Assembly (NCBI GenBank): GCA_902729315.2
Contig: LR746272.1
Location: 5,524,772-5,588,771, forward strand
Direction of reading: 5' to 3'
Length of the DNA stretch: 64,000 nucleotides
Source of the DNA: Spirodela intermedia
Taxonomy: Eukaryota > Streptophyta > Magnoliopsida > Alismatales > Araceae
The notes below the pieces were generated by a model. That model was not told the origin of the DNA. It made no database searches and was given only the letters and a program-made list of their open reading frames with translations. Of the stretch, positions 61,302-64,000 are shown piece after piece. The position numbers and the translations under genes were made by a program. The first letter of the stretch is position 1, and each line of letters opens with the position of its first letter.

Positions 61302-63314
61302 CGCTCGCTCGCTATCAGTCCATCTATGTATCTATGTATGTATCTATCTATCTTTACAACGGCGGGTATAAATCAGGCATGGTCTTCGTAGGGGTCGGAC
61401 TAGAAGCGGGTCTATGGGACTTATAGTGCGGCCCCTTATAAGAACAGGCCTTTTCAAAGACGCCCGAACGGGCGTTAGGTTTGACATGGTTCGACCTATT
61501 GGCACCCCCCCCAGATTCCGCCATGCGCGTGAGATAATAAATGTAGATATGTATGAACGAGCGAGCGAGAGAGAGAGAGGAGGGAGAGGGGGGGTTAAGA
61601 ACAACGGCATTGGCAAGGGAGGAGGCATCACCTGAGATCTCTGGAACTTGGAGGAACTTGGCATCGGAGATTCTCCCCTGAGAATAATTCCAGAACCTTC
61701 TTGTCTCTTTGTTTTCGTTCTCCATGTACCTCTCCAGCAAGACCACGAACCGTTGGAATTTCGAGATGGTGTTGGCGCATGGAACGCCCTGGCCGGCGCC
61801 GGAGGAGGACCCGGCGGCGGCGGCGACGAGGGCTTCAGTCGCCCTGCAGTACTGGCGATGGAGAGCCTCCCAGGACAAGCACGTCTGACTCACATAGACC
61901 ATCTCCAGGCCATCCTCTATGCTCTTGAGCAGGGACTGGATGGACATCCCTTGGAAGGCTCTGATCCTCACCTCTACGTTCCTCAGGAAACTTGGATTCC
62001 CCGGCCGAATGTTCAGAATTTCACCTGCACAATTATGAGCGGTATCCATCATCAATCACAGACCAATTCAACGAAAGTTTGGAATCGATTGACCAAGTCT
62101 GGAGACGCACTCGCTCCTCGGGTCCTCTCGTAGTTGACTCGATCGAACCACTTCATCCTCTTCTCATATTCCTCGTGGTCGGCGTCCTTCTCTCTGGATG
62201 TTGCCGCCGGTAAGTTTTCGCCTAGCGGCGGATCCTCTTGGGCGGATTCTTCTTCGGACGCCTCGAGCTCTTCGCTGTCCCCATCTTCTTCCGGATCGAA
62301 TCGCCTCTCGTCTTCTAATCGCCTGACGGGCACCGGAGGACACCACAGGACGTGATCTTCATGTCCCTTCTCGTCTTCTAGCCGCCTGACGTGCACCGGA
62401 GAAGCCCACGGGTGGTGATCCTCATCTCTCTTCTCGCCCTCTAGTCGCCTGACGGTCACCGGAAAATCCCTCGGGAAGTGATCCTCATCTCTTTCTCTCT
62501 CAAGAACTCCTTCGAGCCCTTTGGGATAGCTTCTGCTCCCCCTGCTTCGGATGTGGGGGAAGGTGAAGTCGCGGCCTGATTCTTCTACAGCGAGCCATTC
62601 CCTCCTCGACGACAGTTGGTAGGCGGCGAGGGAAGCAGCATCCTCTATGTCTTCTCCATCATCGCTTTCTCTCTCAAAAAAACCGCTAGGCTCAGCATTA
62701 TACACCTCCTCTGCGTCCATTTCTGTCTCCGGCTCCAGCAAGAACGGCCCGCTTTCACTCGCAGCGGACGACGAGTCTCTCCTCTTCCTCTTACCCTTCT
62801 GAGGCCGTTCCTCGTATACCTCATCCGCGACACGATGATCAGAATACCTATTTTTATCGGGGACATCGATACTTACTCCCGGGAAGAACCTCTCATAGTA
62901 ATCGAGCACGCTCCTCGGAGACGAGCCCACCCCCGCAGGGGCTCCGCCCCACCGTTCATGCACCACAGCGCTTCGCGTAGGATCTTCTGCTCCGGGCGCT
63001 TCGAAATACTGCTCCGCTTCGGCGGATTCGTCGGCTTCGTCGGAGACTTCGACGACATCGACGACCAACGAGACCAACCCGGTCGTCCTACTCCTCAACA
63101 GTCTGAAGACGAACAAGATCGCCCGGAAGACGACTCTGAACGGATAAACCAGTACGAAGATTACCTGTCCCACCAGGTACTTGCTGATCAGGAACAGCTC
63201 GCAGAACACGAGAAGGACGGGATGGACGAAGAAGCTCAGCTGATTCCATCTGGCGAACCCGTTGGGGATGAGGATGGTCCCGACGATGAACCAGCAGGAC
63301 AGGAGCAGCCCCAT
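60033..63314 (-). CDS. DUF1666 family (L34Ae-like) membrane-anchored protein, four exons
   Basis: Exons 63314-62111, 62024-61632, 61135-60930 and 60272-60033 join in frame to 680 residues from the first in-frame ATG. The N-terminal 70 residues or so are hydrophobic, likely membrane spans. A long acidic, charged middle follows, with three 21-residue repeats. The conserved DUF1666 part begins with YEKRMKWFDRVNYERTRG, then EMVYVSQTCLSWEALHRQY, FQRFVVLLERYMENE, FWNYSQGRI, FLQVPEISG, VFWSFLRRDD, LKKLQGS and MSVISTQQLEWCRQKLAQ, ending LPFPFS. The function of the family is unknown. The frame is open for 50 codons before the ATG, down from 63464, with no ATG, so an upstream exon could supply a different start. 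A CT tract lies about 350 bp upstream. Family certain; 5' end uncertain. Confidence 0.85.
61266..61355. repeat. Compound (CT)n / (CGCT)n / (ATCT)n tract in DUF1666 intron 2
   Basis: Consecutive CT, CGCT and TATC/TATG runs of about 90 bp within the intron between exons 2 and 3. Confidence 0.9.
62306..62494 (-). repeat. 63-bp coding minisatellite in the DUF1666 gene
   Basis: Three tandem units with a period of exactly 63 bp: the shared CGCCTGACG occurs at 62320, 62383 and 62446. Each encodes 21 residues of the form PVxVRRLExEKxxEDHxxW. Confidence 0.92.
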
Positions 63315-63684
63315 CAGGCGGCCATGGGAGTGCCTTTCGCTGAGGTGAACGCATGGGAGACGGCGAAAGAGGGCCTTCAACCGTCTACATATAGAAAAGG
63401 GCTCCCTTATCGCCAATTCTCCGGGCGAAGAAGCATCGAGGAAGGACGAAGAGGAGGACTTCAAGACCCGGTCTCCGGTGAGTGATATCCGGGGTTTCGT
63501 TGAAGAACCGTCATCAATGAAGTCAGCAGTAGGTGAAAGTCATACTTCTATCCGTGCCGCTTAAGGGATTGAGTATCTAGTATTTCTTTTCTTGAATTGG
63601 AACAAGTCAAATTCTTGCTCACTAAGATTTCGTGTAATCATGCTCAACCTGTGGGCTTCCCCCCCCCTCTGTCTCTCTGCCCTG

Positions 63685-63716
<32 letters not shown>

Positions 63717-64000
63717 GTTCGCTCTATCTCTGACTCCCCCTCTTCGCAGCTCGCATTTAGCCGGAACTTTCGGGGGATGACTTTGATGAATGGGGTGGGC
63801 TCCCACGGCCCGGACAATCTCGCCCTCTAGTGGATGATGCCACTTCAGTACGCTTGCCTTTGTCAACCCAATATTTGCTTTGACTTTCGGGGCCAAATAG
63901 GATTACATGCAAAATTCCATGCATTAAACAGAGGTGATTGTGCTCGCGTACTTCCGCACTCCCGGTCCTTCCAAATTCTTGCACTGGTCTCATCTACGCC
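63315..64000. other. DUF1666 upstream region
   Basis: The first 150 bp are open in frame with the DUF1666 gene. A CT-rich tract lies at 63661-63725. No other gene is visible to the window edge. Confidence 0.55.

Noticed and set aside
62616-63485. A 289-codon plus-strand frame
   Set aside because: It is antisense to exon 1 of the DUF1666 gene and has no family features.

Overview
The window looks like nuclear DNA of a flowering plant. The genes have spliced introns and belong to families known from land plants: a cyclic Dof factor, a MYB-CC factor, a PPR-E protein, CSLA mannan synthases, starch synthase II and a DUF1666 protein. Many exons are very GC-rich, while the middle of the window is AT-rich and full of retrotransposons. 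High exon GC next to AT-rich intergenic DNA suggests a monocot, but that is inference and I name no species. Simple (CT)n/(GA)n tracts are unusually frequent.

Layout. 1-13.5 kb is a gene-bearing segment: the 5' end of a cyclic Dof factor gene (minus, cut by the window edge), a gene-free stretch of about 6 kb, an L34e-superfamily membrane protein (plus), a four-exon MYB-CC factor (plus), a doubtful cysteine-rich secreted peptide (plus) and an intronless PPR protein (minus). 14.5-18.1 kb holds a complete ten-exon CSLA gene (minus). 18.1-45.4 kb is AT-rich, has no intact host gene, and is a nest of LTR-retrotransposon pieces: two element 3' ends facing each other (26.05-31.45 kb), a gypsy integrase split by a 1716-bp insertion (31.75-34.61 kb) with its probable 3' LTR (35.38-35.88 kb), a deleted gag-protease element (to 40.41 kb), and a copia gag remnant with a short LTR (40.8-42.0 kb). 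45.5-46.05 kb is a broken copy of starch synthase exon 2. 47.0-50.0 kb is a second complete CSLA gene (minus), 53.0-58.4 kb a complete eight-exon starch synthase II gene (minus), and 60.0-63.3 kb a four-exon DUF1666 gene (minus).

Genes together. The two CSLA genes share all ten exon positions and phases and six equal exon lengths, so they are duplicates. The order CSLA, broken starch synthase exon, CSLA, intact starch synthase suggests that a CSLA plus starch synthase block was duplicated in tandem, after which the first starch synthase copy decayed and the gap filled with retroelements. CSLA enzymes make cell-wall or storage mannans in the Golgi and SSII builds amylopectin in plastids, so the neighbourhood is polysaccharide-related; nothing in the sequence shows that the genes act together. 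I found no CRISPR array, no convincing tRNA or rRNA gene, and no clearly new molecular system. The most useful observations are the duplication history, a GC-AG intron in the MYB-CC gene, precisely bounded nested insertions, and in-frame repeats in the DUF1666 gene.
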